NCBI GenBank assembly: GCA_003576705.1
Contig: QOZS01000036.1
Coordinates: forward strand, 1-59,330
DNA from: Desertibaculum subflavum
Lineage (GTDB): Bacteria > Pseudomonadota > Alphaproteobacteria > Ferrovibrionales > Ferrovibrionaceae
Direction: 5' to 3'
Length of the DNA stretch: 59,330 nt
Every line of letters begins with the position of its first letter. Position 1 is the first letter of the stretch. Positions 27,075 through 36,077 of this stretch are shown here, piece after piece. A model generated the notes under the pieces. The model was given only the letters and a program-made list of their open reading frames with translations. It searched no databases and had not been told where the DNA came from. Both the position numbers and the translations under genes were made by a program.

Positions 27075-28660
27075 CGACGAAGCCCTTTCCGGAAGTGACT
27101 TCTCGACCTGTCGCAATTGCTGCCGTTGCCTGGATCGCGGTGCTCGGCGGCATCGCCGCGTTGCTGGCGTGGCGCTGGGTCGGGCTCCAGGGCAGCGACG
27201 ACAACACCTACATCCAGACCGGTCTCGACTGGATCGCCGACTTCCCTTCGGTCGGGAACAGCCATTGGGCGCTGCGCTACCCGATTGTGCTGCCCCTGGC
27301 GGCGTCGCTCGCCGTGTTCGGCGAGAGCTTCTTCAGTGTGGGGGTGGTGACCGCCGGCTACTACGCGGGCACCAACATCCTGTTCGTCTGGTTCATCGCG
27401 CGTCATTTCGACGGCCTGACGGCGATCATCTGGGTGCTGCTGATCAACCTGCTGCCCAACTTCCTGGTCAGCGCGACCTACGTGAACACCGACGTGCCGG
27501 AGCTGTTCTTCGTAAGCGCCTCGCTGCTCACCTTCGCGCATTACGCTCTGCTGCCCGAAGCCGAGCGATCGCACCGATGGCTGATCCTGTCCGGGATCGC
27601 CGCCGGCCTCGGCTTCCTGGTGCGTGAGACGACGCTGGCGCTGTGGCTGTTCCTCGGCCTGTGCTTTCTGGTGCGGCCGATGTTCGCGCGCTGGCGCTAT
27701 TTCGTGCTCGGCGCAGCCGCGGTGGCCGTCGTGGCGTCACAATCCGTGTATCTCGGCCTGATGACAGGGAACTTCCTGTATCGCCAGCAGATCTCGCTGC
27801 ATCACGATGCGGTCGACAGAAGCGCCGAGCTGCAGCGGGTGGCGCAGGGGGGCGAACTCGTCGATACCGAGGGGGTCCTGTCCGTCAATGTCTTCCTCGA
27901 TCCGATCCTCTTGCTGTTCGTCTCCCAGAAATTCGGATTTCTGTTCTATCTCATCCTAGGTGCGGCGATCGCCCTGGCGCTCGGTGCCGGCAGATCGCTG
28001 TCGCCGCCGCAGCGACGGGCGATGGCCCTACTCGGTTTCGCGGGTCTCCTCTGGTACGGATTCATCAGCCTGGCGGGTCCGATCCTGTACCTGGTTCCGC
28101 GATATATGTTGTTTTCGGGGGCGGCGCTCGCGGTCATGCCGGCCTGGCTGGCGGCAGCGATGCTGCGCCGCGGGGGGCTCGCTCGGCATCTCGCGGCGCT
28201 CGGCCTGATCGGCTATGCCGCCACGTCCTGGGCGTTGCTCAGTGTCGAGAACGTCGAGCCGTATTTCGCCGCGCGTCGGATTCCGCAGATCGCCGGGTCC
28301 GTGCAGGAGAAGGTTCACGTCGATGCGAGGCTGTTCGCGCGCGCCCAGCTGGATCTGCGTTTTTCAGGCCTGCAGAACCGGGTGACGACAGCGCCGCCGG
28401 GGCCCGGGGACCTCGTCGTGGGCCAGCCGGATCTCGTGCGCGAATGCGAGCGCAGCAAGTACTGCACGGTCACCGACGAGATGCGGCTCTATCAGCCGCG
28501 CCCCGATTGGCAGGAGATCTTCCGTGTCGAGCCGGAGCGGCGCTGGATCGGGCGGCTGCTCCAGGCCATCGGGGCAGATCGATGGATGCCCCGGCCGATC
28601 TTCCGGAAGATCGACAACCCCAACGATCCGGTGATCCTGTATCGAATTCCTAGGGCCTGA
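27071..28660 (+). CDS. GT39/PMT-like membrane glycosyltransferase
   Basis: This 529-residue polytopic membrane protein has about ten hydrophobic helices and an early periplasmic loop GLQGSDDNTYIQTGLDWI, whose acidic pair resembles the Asp/Glu used by GT-C enzymes of the ArnT/PMT type. A soluble C-terminal part follows from about 415. Such enzymes take sugars from polyprenyl phosphate and add them to lipids, glycans or proteins. The start ATG overlaps the upstream GT2 stop (ATGA). The gene converges on the giant RTX gene; a strong stem-loop separates them. The acceptor is unknown; the neighbouring RTX protein is one candidate, by position only. Confidence 0.8.
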   Translation: MTTKPFPEVTSRPVAIAAVAWIAVLGGIAALLAWRWVGLQGSDDNTYIQTGLDWIADFPSVGNSHWALRYPIVLPLAASLAVFGESFFSVGVVTAGYYAGTNILFVWFIARHFDGLTAIIWVLLINLLPNFLVSATYVNTDVPELFFVSASLLTFAHYALLPEAERSHRWLILSGIAAGLGFLVRETTLALWLFLGLCFLVRPMFARWRYFVLGAAAVAVVASQSVYLGLMTGNFLYRQQISLHHDAVDRSAELQRVAQGGELVDTEGVLSVNVFLDPILLLFVSQKFGFLFYLILGAAIALALGAGRSLSPPQRRAMALLGFAGLLWYGFISLAGPILYLVPRYMLFSGAALAVMPAWLAAAMLRRGGLARHLAALGLIGYAATSWALLSVENVEPYFAARRIPQIAGSVQEKVHVDARLFARAQLDLRFSGLQNRVTTAPPGPGDLVVGQPDLVRECERSKYCTVTDEMRLYQPRPDWQEIFRVEPERRWIGRLLQAIGADRWMPRPIFRKIDNPNDPVILYRIPRA

Positions 28661-28710
28661 AGACGGCCCGCTTCAAGCGGCGCGGGGCGCATCAAGCCCC
28701 GGCCAGGGCG

Positions 28711-28736
28711 CCGAGGCGGCCGGTGGGCCGCCTCGG
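28711..28736. terminator. Bidirectional stem-loop terminator
   Basis: A perfect 11-bp stem (CCGAGGCGGCC at 28711-28721, GGCCGCCTCGG at 28726-28736) with a 4-base loop lies between the convergent GT39-like and RTX genes. There is no T-tract, but stability and position support termination from both sides. Confidence 0.65.
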
Positions 28737-28746
28737 TCACACTGCG

Positions 28747-31700
28747 CTACTGGATGACGAACATGTCGTCCGTCAAGCCCGACTTCGAGATGTTGAACAA
28801 CGTCACCTGATCGCCGTTGCCGAAATCGATCACGGCGTTGCCCGAGCCATCATCGTGCGCCAGGGCGCGGATGGCAGCCGCGCTGGTGACGCCGCTCGGC
28901 AGCGCCGACGCCTTGAACACCAGCTTGTCGAGGCCCTTCTCGAAGTCGTCGACGACGTCCTTGCCAAAGCCCATGGCGTCGAACACGAACTGATCGGCGT
29001 CGTCGCCGCCACGCAGGATGTCGTCGCCCGTGCCGCCGATCATGGTGTCGCGACCGTCGCCGCCGAACAGAGCGTCGTTGCCCGCGCCGCCCTCCAGCTT
29101 GTCGTCGCCGGCCCCGCCGTAGAGCGCATCGGAGCCATTGCCGGCCTGGATCACGTCGTTGCCGCCGGCGCCGACGAGCACGTCAGCCCGCGTCGAGCCG
29201 GTGATGAGATCGGCGCCGCTGGTGCCGAGGCGATAGTCGGCCATGTCGACTTCCTCGCCGCCCATTCCCACCCGGAAGGCGAGCGAGAAGCGCGCGCCGT
29301 CCTCGGTATAGGCCGTGTGGATGTTCGGCGTGTTCTCGACGATGAAGCCGAAAGCCTCCATGCCGTCGACATTGCCGACGCGCGACAATGCGGACATCGC
29401 TGACAACGCACCGCCGCCGTAACCGGCCGGTCCGTTGTTCTGGAAGGTCGTCGGATCTACGCCGCCATTGATGAGGTCCTTCGTCAGGGCATAAGACTCG
29501 CCCCACGTGGTGATCGTGTTGCCCGCCGCGTCGGTCATGACCTGCCGATACCCGGCACCGGCCAGCGGGTTGAACCCTTCGTCGCCGTGCAGGAAGCGGC
29601 CGGCCGAGTAGTTCGCGGCCCAGTTCATCAGGGCAAGGGCGTCGTCATAGCCCTGCTCCGCCAGAACGCCGAACTGGGCGATCAGGTAATCCTGCTGCCA
29701 CGGCGCCATGATCTTCTCGACGCGCGAGCCTTCCTGCCAGGGATCTTCGAAGAACCCTTCCATCTCGCCGTATTTGTCCATCGCGCCGTCGGTGATGTAG
29801 GTCTTCACCAGGTACTTCAACGTGGCGTCGATCGACTTCTCGAAATAGGCCTTCAGCGGATCGCCGTCCGGCAGCACATAGGCGAGGTTGCCGACGTCGC
29901 GCAGCGCCCAGGCCGTCGCGCGGATCTGCGCCAGCACCAGCAGCCCGGTGTCGAACTGGCGCGCTTCCGGCCAGTAGGACGCGATGAGCCAGGACGCTTC
30001 CGCCTTGGCTTCCTCGAGGTAGTACTGCGAGCCGGTGAGCAGATAGGCCACGTAAGCCAGCGAAGGCTGGTGCGCCTGCTCCGGAATGATCGGCGAGGTG
30101 TTGCCTTGGGTCGAGTGGCCTGGCGTCTCGTAGCCCTGCCAGAACGCGCGCTCGTCGAGCCACAGCTTGGAGTGCTGATCGACACGGACCCAGTTGCCGG
30201 TGCCGTCGTCGCGCCAGTGCCAGGGCACGGCACCCGACGCATCCGCGTTGGCGAACATGACGGCGGCTGCACGCGGATCCATGGTCTGCAGGTAGTCCGC
30301 GGTCCATTCCGGAAGCGGGCCGATATCCGCGCGCATGCCGGTGCCCGGCATGTACTTGTAGATCGATGCGCTGCCGGTGAGGCTGGTATCCGAGCCCAGC
30401 AGACCCGAATAGGCCGAGGCGACAGAGGACGCGCTGGCGCCGATCGAGTAGTCGGCAGCCGGGATCGCCTGCGCCTCCGACAGATAGCCGGTGTCGAACT
30501 TGCCGTACAGGTTCTGCGCCGTCGCGTTGGAGAAGACCTGCTTGTGCCAGGTCGTCTGCGCCGCCATCGACACGTTGGACTGGCTGTACACCGTCGCGCC
30601 CTTGTTCAGGACCGAGACGCTGTAATTCGACGTCGGCTGGCTGCTCGTGAAGGTCCAGTCGTTGTGCATCACGGTGTCGACGGCATAGGAGCCGTCGGCA
30701 TACATCCGGATGTTGAAGTCGAACTGGAGCTGGTCGGAGATCTTCACGCTGGCGGTGAACTCGCTGGCGGAAGGACCGGAAAGCCAAGTCTTGACCGTGC
30801 CGTTGGCCACCGCCTGCTGCAATGCCGTCTTGGCATCCAGCTCGAGATGGCCGCCCGACACGCCGGCGAGGCCGTCGAACACCACCTTGACGTCGAGATT
30901 GCTGTTCAGGACGGTGTTCACGGTGATGTTGGCGCCGGCCGGGTGGCTCTCGCCGCCGACACCCAAGGTCAGGTCGACCTTGCCGCCGGCAGCGATCTGC
31001 GGCGTCTTCACGGTGAGAACGGCGTGCTTGATCGAGCCGTCCGGCCAGGTGGTCTTCACGTCCACCTGCAGCGGCACGGCGCTGCCGTTGATCATCGCGT
31101 GCAGTTCGTTGCCGCTCGGGAAGTCGCCTTCCTTGAACGCATGGCCGAAGGTCCAATAGCCGGCGGGGTTGGCCGTGCTGCCGGTATTGGCGATCGACAA
31201 GCCGACGAAGTCGCTGCCGGCCGGCGTCGGCGCGTTGTAATGCAGGATGGTGCCCGAAGGCGCGGACGGATTGGGCAGCGGGGTGGGCGCGGTCGAGCTG
31301 TCGCCGCCCGTGCCGCCGGAGCCATCGCCGGTGCTGGGGCCGGTCGGCGTGCTGGGTGCAGGCTCGGTCGGGGCCGGCTCGGTCGGCTCCGGCTCGGTCG
31401 GTGCCGGCTCGGCGCTCACGCCGAGCGTGGCCACGTCGATCGTCTTGTCGCTGAACTTGAGGAACTCGACATTGCTGAGCGCGTCGATGCCGTCGGGGCC
31501 GGCCATCGCCTTGACGGTGACCTTGCCGTCGGCGTCCTTGGTCAGCTGATAGGCGCTGGAGTCGAGGCTGAACCAGGCGGTGTCCGTTCCGCCGCCGCCG
31601 TCGATCTGGTCGTTGCCCGGACCGGCATGGATCACATCGTCGCCGCTCGAGCCGATGATGTTGTCGTCGCCGCCATAGGCGGTGATGAGAGAGATGCCGT

Positions 31701-33267
31701 TGAGCTTGACCCCGGAGAAGTCGAGCGTCTCCGACTCCGACGTGCCGGCGACCACGACGTTGGCGTGGCCGTTGGCGGTGATCTCCTCGATCCCGCTCAG
31801 CGCATGCGAGAACCCGCCGCCCAGGCCGATGATGGTGCCGACGCCGCCCGCCACAACACGGTCCCAACCCATCGCGCCGCTGTCCCGGTACCTGTCGTAG
31901 CCTTCGCTGTTGCCCCAGACTAGATAGGTATCGTTGCCTGCGCCACCGTCGAGATGGTCCTGCCCGGGCCCGCCGCAGATGGTGTCGTCACCCGCGCCGC
32001 CATTGACGCTGTCGTCGCCGCCATAGGCGGAGAATTCGTCATTGCCGCTGGTGCCGTTCAGGGTGTTGGAATCGCCGGTGCCGTTGATCGTCTTGCCGGC
32101 GACCGGAGTCGGCTCGGGTTCGGGCGTCGGCTCAGGCGTCGGCTCGGGCGTCGGCTCAGGCTCCGGCGCCGCCGCGGGATCGACGACGACGCTGATGCTG
32201 GCCGATTTGGTCGCGCTGCCGCCGGCCGACTCGGTCGAGGTGGCGGTCACGTTCAGCGTGAAGTCGGCATCAGAGCCGGACGGCGGCGTGATCTTCAGGC
32301 CGTTGAGCTGTGCCGGCGTGAGCTTCCAGGTCCCGTTGCCGAGATTGGTGCCGGCCGACAGGCTGGCGCCGTTCGGCACGCCGGAAATGGTGACGCCCAG
32401 GGTCTCGGAGCCGTCGATATCGGTCAAGGCTGCCTGAATGTCGAGCGCGATCGCCGCATTCGCAGTGCCCTTGGCATTGCCGACCGCGAGCGTCGGCGCG
32501 TCGGCCGCCGCATTGACCGTGACGGTCACGCTGGCGGTCTGGCTCGACTTGGCGCCGCCGTTGCTCTCGGTCGAGGTGGCGGTGACGGTCAGGTTGAAAT
32601 CGGCGTCGGAATTGGCCGCCGGGGTGATGGTGAGGCCGGCGAGCTGGGCCTTGGTCAGGGTCCAGGTGCCGTCGCTGTTCTTGGTGCCTGCCGAGAGGCT
32701 GGCACCGGCCGGCACGCCGGCGATGGTGACGCTGAGCGTCTCCGAGCCGTCGGTATCGGTCAGCGCCGCGCTGATATTCAGCGCGATCTTCTGGTCCTCG
32801 TTGCCGCTCGCATGGCTGACCGACAGATCCGGCTTGGACGCCGTCGTGTCGGCAGGGGTGGTCGGGGGAGTCGGGGGGACCGGCGTCGGCTCAGTCGGCT
32901 CCGTCGCCTTCGGCGCCAGGATGTCGAGGCTTACCACCTTGTCCTTGAAGCGGATGAACTCGATGTTCCACAGCACGTCGCCGGTGCCGTCCGCCCCGGC
33001 CTTGTTGAGGCCGAAGACCTTCACCGAGCCGTCCGCCTGGCGCTCGAACTTGTAGTCGGAGGCCCTGCCGGCATACATGGCAGTGTCGACGCCGCTGCCG
33101 CCGTCGATGATGTCCGCGCCGTTGCCGCCGTTGAGCAGGTCGTCGCCGTTGCCGCCGGTCAGCGTGTCGTCGCCGCCGTAGCCATACATCACGCTGCCGC
33201 TGTTATTGCCGACCAGCTTGTTGTTGCTGTTGTTGCCGGCGAAGATCGACTTGCTGAAAACGAGCAT
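28747..33267 (-). CDS. Giant RTX protein with embedded enzyme-like domain
   Basis: This 1506-residue protein lacks a signal peptide, as expected for type I secretion. Order: RTX repeats (about 31-61); an RTX-associated beta segment ending SLDIL; two tandem Ig-like repeats of about 105 residues (about 145-255 and 258-363); a Pro/Glu linker; RTX blocks (about 396-446 and 530-560); a second Pro/Glu linker; a beta-rich domain (about 670-960) starting around HYNAPTPAGSDFVGL and containing TTWPDGSIKHAVLTV; a helix-rich domain (about 980-1335); a final RTX block (about 1347-1425) and a C-terminal cap. The beta plus helical pair recalls PcRGLX/YetA-type polysaccharide lyases, which is inference. The ATG at 33267 has GAGG at good spacing. 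The long upstream region is AT-rich. Confidence 0.85.
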   Translation of the reverse strand: MLVFSKSIFAGNNSNNKLVGNNSGSVMYGYGGDDTLTGGNGDDLLNGGNGADIIDGGSGVDTAMYAGRASDYKFERQADGSVKVFGLNKAGADGTGDVLWNIEFIRFKDKVVSLDILAPKATEPTEPTPVPPTPPTTPADTTASKPDLSVSHASGNEDQKIALNISAALTDTDGSETLSVTIAGVPAGASLSAGTKNSDGTWTLTKAQLAGLTITPAANSDADFNLTVTATSTESNGGAKSSQTASVTVTVNAAADAPTLAVGNAKGTANAAIALDIQAALTDIDGSETLGVTISGVPNGASLSAGTNLGNGTWKLTPAQLNGLKITPPSGSDADFTLNVTATSTESAGGSATKSASISVVVDPAAAPEPEPTPEPTPEPTPEPEPTPVAGKTINGTGDSNTLNGTSGNDEFSAYGGDDSVNGGAGDDTICGGPGQDHLDGGAGNDTYLVWGNSEGYDRYRDSGAMGWDRVVAGGVGTIIGLGGGFSHALSGIEEITANGHANVVVAGTSESETLDFSGVKLNGISLITAYGGDDNIIGSSGDDVIHAGPGNDQIDGGGGTDTAWFSLDSSAYQLTKDADGKVTVKAMAGPDGIDALSNVEFLKFSDKTIDVATLGVSAEPAPTEPEPTEPAPTEPAPSTPTGPSTGDGSGGTGGDSSTAPTPLPNPSAPSGTILHYNAPTPAGSDFVGLSIANTGSTANPAGYWTFGHAFKEGDFPSGNELHAMINGSAVPLQVDVKTTWPDGSIKHAVLTVKTPQIAAGGKVDLTLGVGGESHPAGANITVNTVLNSNLDVKVVFDGLAGVSGGHLELDAKTALQQAVANGTVKTWLSGPSASEFTASVKISDQLQFDFNIRMYADGSYAVDTVMHNDWTFTSSQPTSNYSVSVLNKGATVYSQSNVSMAAQTTWHKQVFSNATAQNLYGKFDTGYLSEAQAIPAADYSIGASASSVASAYSGLLGSDTSLTGSASIYKYMPGTGMRADIGPLPEWTADYLQTMDPRAAAVMFANADASGAVPWHWRDDGTGNWVRVDQHSKLWLDERAFWQGYETPGHSTQGNTSPIIPEQAHQPSLAYVAYLLTGSQYYLEEAKAEASWLIASYWPEARQFDTGLLVLAQIRATAWALRDVGNLAYVLPDGDPLKAYFEKSIDATLKYLVKTYITDGAMDKYGEMEGFFEDPWQEGSRVEKIMAPWQQDYLIAQFGVLAEQGYDDALALMNWAANYSAGRFLHGDEGFNPLAGAGYRQVMTDAAGNTITTWGESYALTKDLINGGVDPTTFQNNGPAGYGGGALSAMSALSRVGNVDGMEAFGFIVENTPNIHTAYTEDGARFSLAFRVGMGGEEVDMADYRLGTSGADLITGSTRADVLVGAGGNDVIQAGNGSDALYGGAGDDKLEGGAGNDALFGGDGRDTMIGGTGDDILRGGDDADQFVFDAMGFGKDVVDDFEKGLDKLVFKASALPSGVTSAAAIRALAHDDGSGNAVIDFGNGDQVTLFNISKSGLTDDMFVIQ

Positions 33268-33840
33268 CTCTAAGACCTCAATCTGCAAAATTCACAAAGC
33301 GGGCTACGGTCCTGCCGCGGACTGGGCGATCGATGGCGCGCATCCGAGGGGGCAGCACTTGAGCCATCAGGTGTCCTTTCGGCAAAAACGTCGCTCCGAG
33401 AACGCTGGGGAGTATCGAGGCCAATCTCTTACGAAGGCATGAATACTGGAAGTAAACGGTTGGTTAATTTCTTGTGATTTTTTTTAGATATGAAGCATAA
33501 AATTTTTCACAAGTTTGTCATTACTGGTATTTGCGAGATATTTGCTCGGCAAGAAATTCCTATTTTTGCCTGTTTACATGAATTTGCAGGTTTTGTTCTG
33601 CAATCGGTTCTTTCTCTTGGCTGAAGTGTGATGGTGGTCACAGCAACAATCCCGGCGAATTCTGTGGGCTAGAGTTGGCGCCCCGCGCACAAATTGAGTT
33701 TCTCGATTTGTCGTCGACGGTATTCGTCCTGCCGGCTGCCGATCGGCGGAGGCGGAGCGGAATCCGACCTATGCCGGATGTGAGAGGCAAACTCGTGACG
33801 GGGCGCGCTGGGGTGATCGAGGCGGCGCGGTCGCGCCACG
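33268..33840. other. AT-rich upstream region of the giant RTX gene
   Basis: No gene was found in these 573 bp. Bases 33481-33600 have only 38 G/C of 120 in an otherwise GC-rich region, with several A and T tracts. Two inverted repeats are visible: TTGCAG/CTGCAA (33584-33589, 33598-33603) and a near-perfect 10-bp hairpin with a TTT loop (33689-33698, 33702-33711). The minus-strand RTX promoter probably lies here; recG ends at its right border. Confidence 0.7.
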
Positions 33841-35919
33841 TCAGCCGCGCTGGAACAGCCGGGCCGCCGTGTCGCGTTCGAACAGGTGCAGCAGGACGCG
33901 CAGTGCCGCACCGCGCGGCCCCTCCAGCCCGCCGTCGCGTTCCAGAACCAGCCGGGCGTCGTCCCGGGCGATGGCCAGCAGATCGGAATCGGTGTCGAGG
34001 CTGGCGATTCTGAATGGCGGTACGCCGCTCTGCCGGGTGCCGAGCAGGTCGCCCGCGCCGCGCAACCGAAGATCCTCTTCGGCGATCCGGAAGCCATCAT
34101 CGGTTTCGCGCATCAGGGTAAGGCGTGCCTTGGCCGTCTCGCCGAGCGGGCCGCGATAGAGCAGCAGGCAGGTGCCCGGCTGCGCCCCGCGGCCGATCCG
34201 TCCGCGCAGCTGATGCAGTTGGGCGAGGCCGAAACGCTCGGCCTGCTCCACCACCATAACCGTCGCCGCCGGCACGTCGACGCCGACTTCGATCACCGTG
34301 GTGGCGACGAGAAGCGGCGTTTCCCCACCGGCGAAGCCGCGCATCGCGCTGTCCCGCGCCGCTGCCTTCATCGAGCCGTGCACCAGGGCGGCGCGTCCGG
34401 GAAACCGCTCCGCCAGCACCCGATGCCGTTCTTCGACCGCGGCAAGGTCGACCTTCTCCGACTCTTCCACCAGCGGACAGACCCAATAGGCCCGGTTGCC
34501 GTGTTCAAGCGTGCGGCCGATGGCGGCGATCACCTCCTCCAGCCGCTCCAGCGACACGAGGCGCGTGTCGACCGGCTTTCGCCCGGCCGGCTTCTCGTCG
34601 AGTCGCGAAACGTCCATGTCGCCGTACAGCGCCAGGGTCAGCGTGCGGGGGATCGGCGTCGCGGTCATCGCCAGCAGGTCGACGCTCTGCCCTTTGCCCG
34701 CGATCTCGACGCGCTGCTCGACGCCGAAGCGATGCTGCTCGTCGACCACCGCCACGGCGAGCGCCCGATAGACGACATCGGCCTGCACCAGGGCATGGGT
34801 GCCCACCACGATGTCGATCCGACCCTCGGCCAGGTCGGAGATGATCCTTTCCCGCGCTTTGCCCTTGTCGCGGCCGGTCAGCAGCGCGAGGCGGATGCCG
34901 GCGGCCTCCGCCAGCGGCGACAGCGTGGCGAAATGCTGGCGGGCCAGGATTTCGGTCGGCGCCATCAACGCCGCCTGGCGTCCGCATTCCACGGCCGCCA
35001 GCATGGCGAGGAAGGCCACCACGGTCTTGCCGCTGCCGACATCGCCTTGCAGCAGGCGGCTCATCCGGCGCGGCGCGCGGAGATCGGCATCGATCTCGGC
35101 CAGAGTGCGATTCTGCGCCTCGGTGAGCTGGTAGGGCAGGGCGGCGATGGCGCGGCGCCGCAGCCGCCCATCGCCCTCCACGGGATGGCCGCGCCGCTGC
35201 GCCCGCCCGCGCACCAGCAGCAGCGCGAGCTGGCTCGCCAGCAGCTCGTCGTAGGCCAGGCGCCGCCGCGCCGGCGTGCCCGGATCGATATCGGCCGCCG
35301 CAACCGGCGCATGCAGGGCCGTCACCGCCGGCTTCCAGGCCGGCCAGCGCTCGCGTGCCAGCAGCGCCGTGTCGTTCCATTCCGGCAGGTCCGGCAGGCG
35401 GCCGATGGCGGCGGCTGTGATCTTCGCCATCAGCTTGGGCGACAGGCCGGCCGTGAGGGGATAGACCGGTTCGACGGGCGGAATGGAATCGGCGCGCTCC
35501 GGCGGCACGATGTGGTCCGGATGCGTCATCTGGACCTCGTCGCCGTAGAGCTCGACCTTGCCGCTGACCACCCGGTCGCTGCCGATCGGCAAGGTGCGCA
35601 GGAGATAGTCCTCACGCGCGTGGAAGAAGACGAGCACCAGCGTGCCGCTCGGGTCGGAACAGACGATCCGGTAGGGACGGCCGGGCGCCCGGGGTTTGAG
35701 ATGCTCATCGACACGGACCGCGATGGTGGCGATCTCGCCGTGCCTGGCAGCGGCCACGGTCGGCCGTGCGCGCCGGTCGATCAGCCCGATCGGGCGGTGC
35801 CAGAGCAGGTCCACCACGCGCCGCAGCCCCAGCTTGCCGAGCAGCCGGCCAACCTGCGGACCGACGCCGGTCAGCGCGGTCACCTCGGCGAACAGCGGGA
35901 ACAGGAGTTCGGGGCGCAT
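33841..35919 (-). CDS. recG: ATP-dependent DNA helicase RecG
   Basis: RecG reverses stalled replication forks and migrates Holliday junctions. The 692-residue protein has the N-terminal wedge/OB domain, Walker A GDVGSGKT at 292-299, motif Ia APTEILARQHF, the DEQH box at 393-396, motif III MTATPIPRTL and the C-terminal helicase part with QLRGRIGRG. Length agrees with the family. The ATG at 35919 gives MRPELLFPLF, a normal start; the upstream extension is Arg-rich and non-family. It is the only clear housekeeping gene inside the surface region and is divergent from neuB across 158 bp. Confidence 0.96.
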   Translation of the reverse strand: MRPELLFPLFAEVTALTGVGPQVGRLLGKLGLRRVVDLLWHRPIGLIDRRARPTVAAARHGEIATIAVRVDEHLKPRAPGRPYRIVCSDPSGTLVLVFFHAREDYLLRTLPIGSDRVVSGKVELYGDEVQMTHPDHIVPPERADSIPPVEPVYPLTAGLSPKLMAKITAAAIGRLPDLPEWNDTALLARERWPAWKPAVTALHAPVAAADIDPGTPARRRLAYDELLASQLALLLVRGRAQRRGHPVEGDGRLRRRAIAALPYQLTEAQNRTLAEIDADLRAPRRMSRLLQGDVGSGKTVVAFLAMLAAVECGRQAALMAPTEILARQHFATLSPLAEAAGIRLALLTGRDKGKARERIISDLAEGRIDIVVGTHALVQADVVYRALAVAVVDEQHRFGVEQRVEIAGKGQSVDLLAMTATPIPRTLTLALYGDMDVSRLDEKPAGRKPVDTRLVSLERLEEVIAAIGRTLEHGNRAYWVCPLVEESEKVDLAAVEERHRVLAERFPGRAALVHGSMKAAARDSAMRGFAGGETPLLVATTVIEVGVDVPAATVMVVEQAERFGLAQLHQLRGRIGRGAQPGTCLLLYRGPLGETAKARLTLMRETDDGFRIAEEDLRLRGAGDLLGTRQSGVPPFRIASLDTDSDLLAIARDDARLVLERDGGLEGPRGAALRVLLHLFERDTAARLFQRG

Positions 35920-36077
35920 GGTTCCGCGCCAAGCTGCCGCAACCGGCGCGGCGCGGCAATGCCGCCCGCTGGCTCGGCTGCCGCCGGCCTGCAAGCCGGC
36001 CCCCCGCCTTTGACTTGCCGGGGAGCGCGCGCTAGCGTCCGCGCGCTTTTTGGCCGCCCAGCGCGGATTCCCCCGGT

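Noticed and set aside
29587..31923. A 778-codon plus-strand frame inside the giant RTX gene
   Set aside because: It is antisense to the RTX protein and shows only complement-derived patterns (Val/Arg/Gly-rich). The RTX frame has clear domains and a ribosome-binding site.
31330..32160. Repeated CGGTCGGCTC-like units in the giant RTX gene
   Set aside because: They are coding repeats for the Pro/Glu/Thr linkers and not a separate DNA element.
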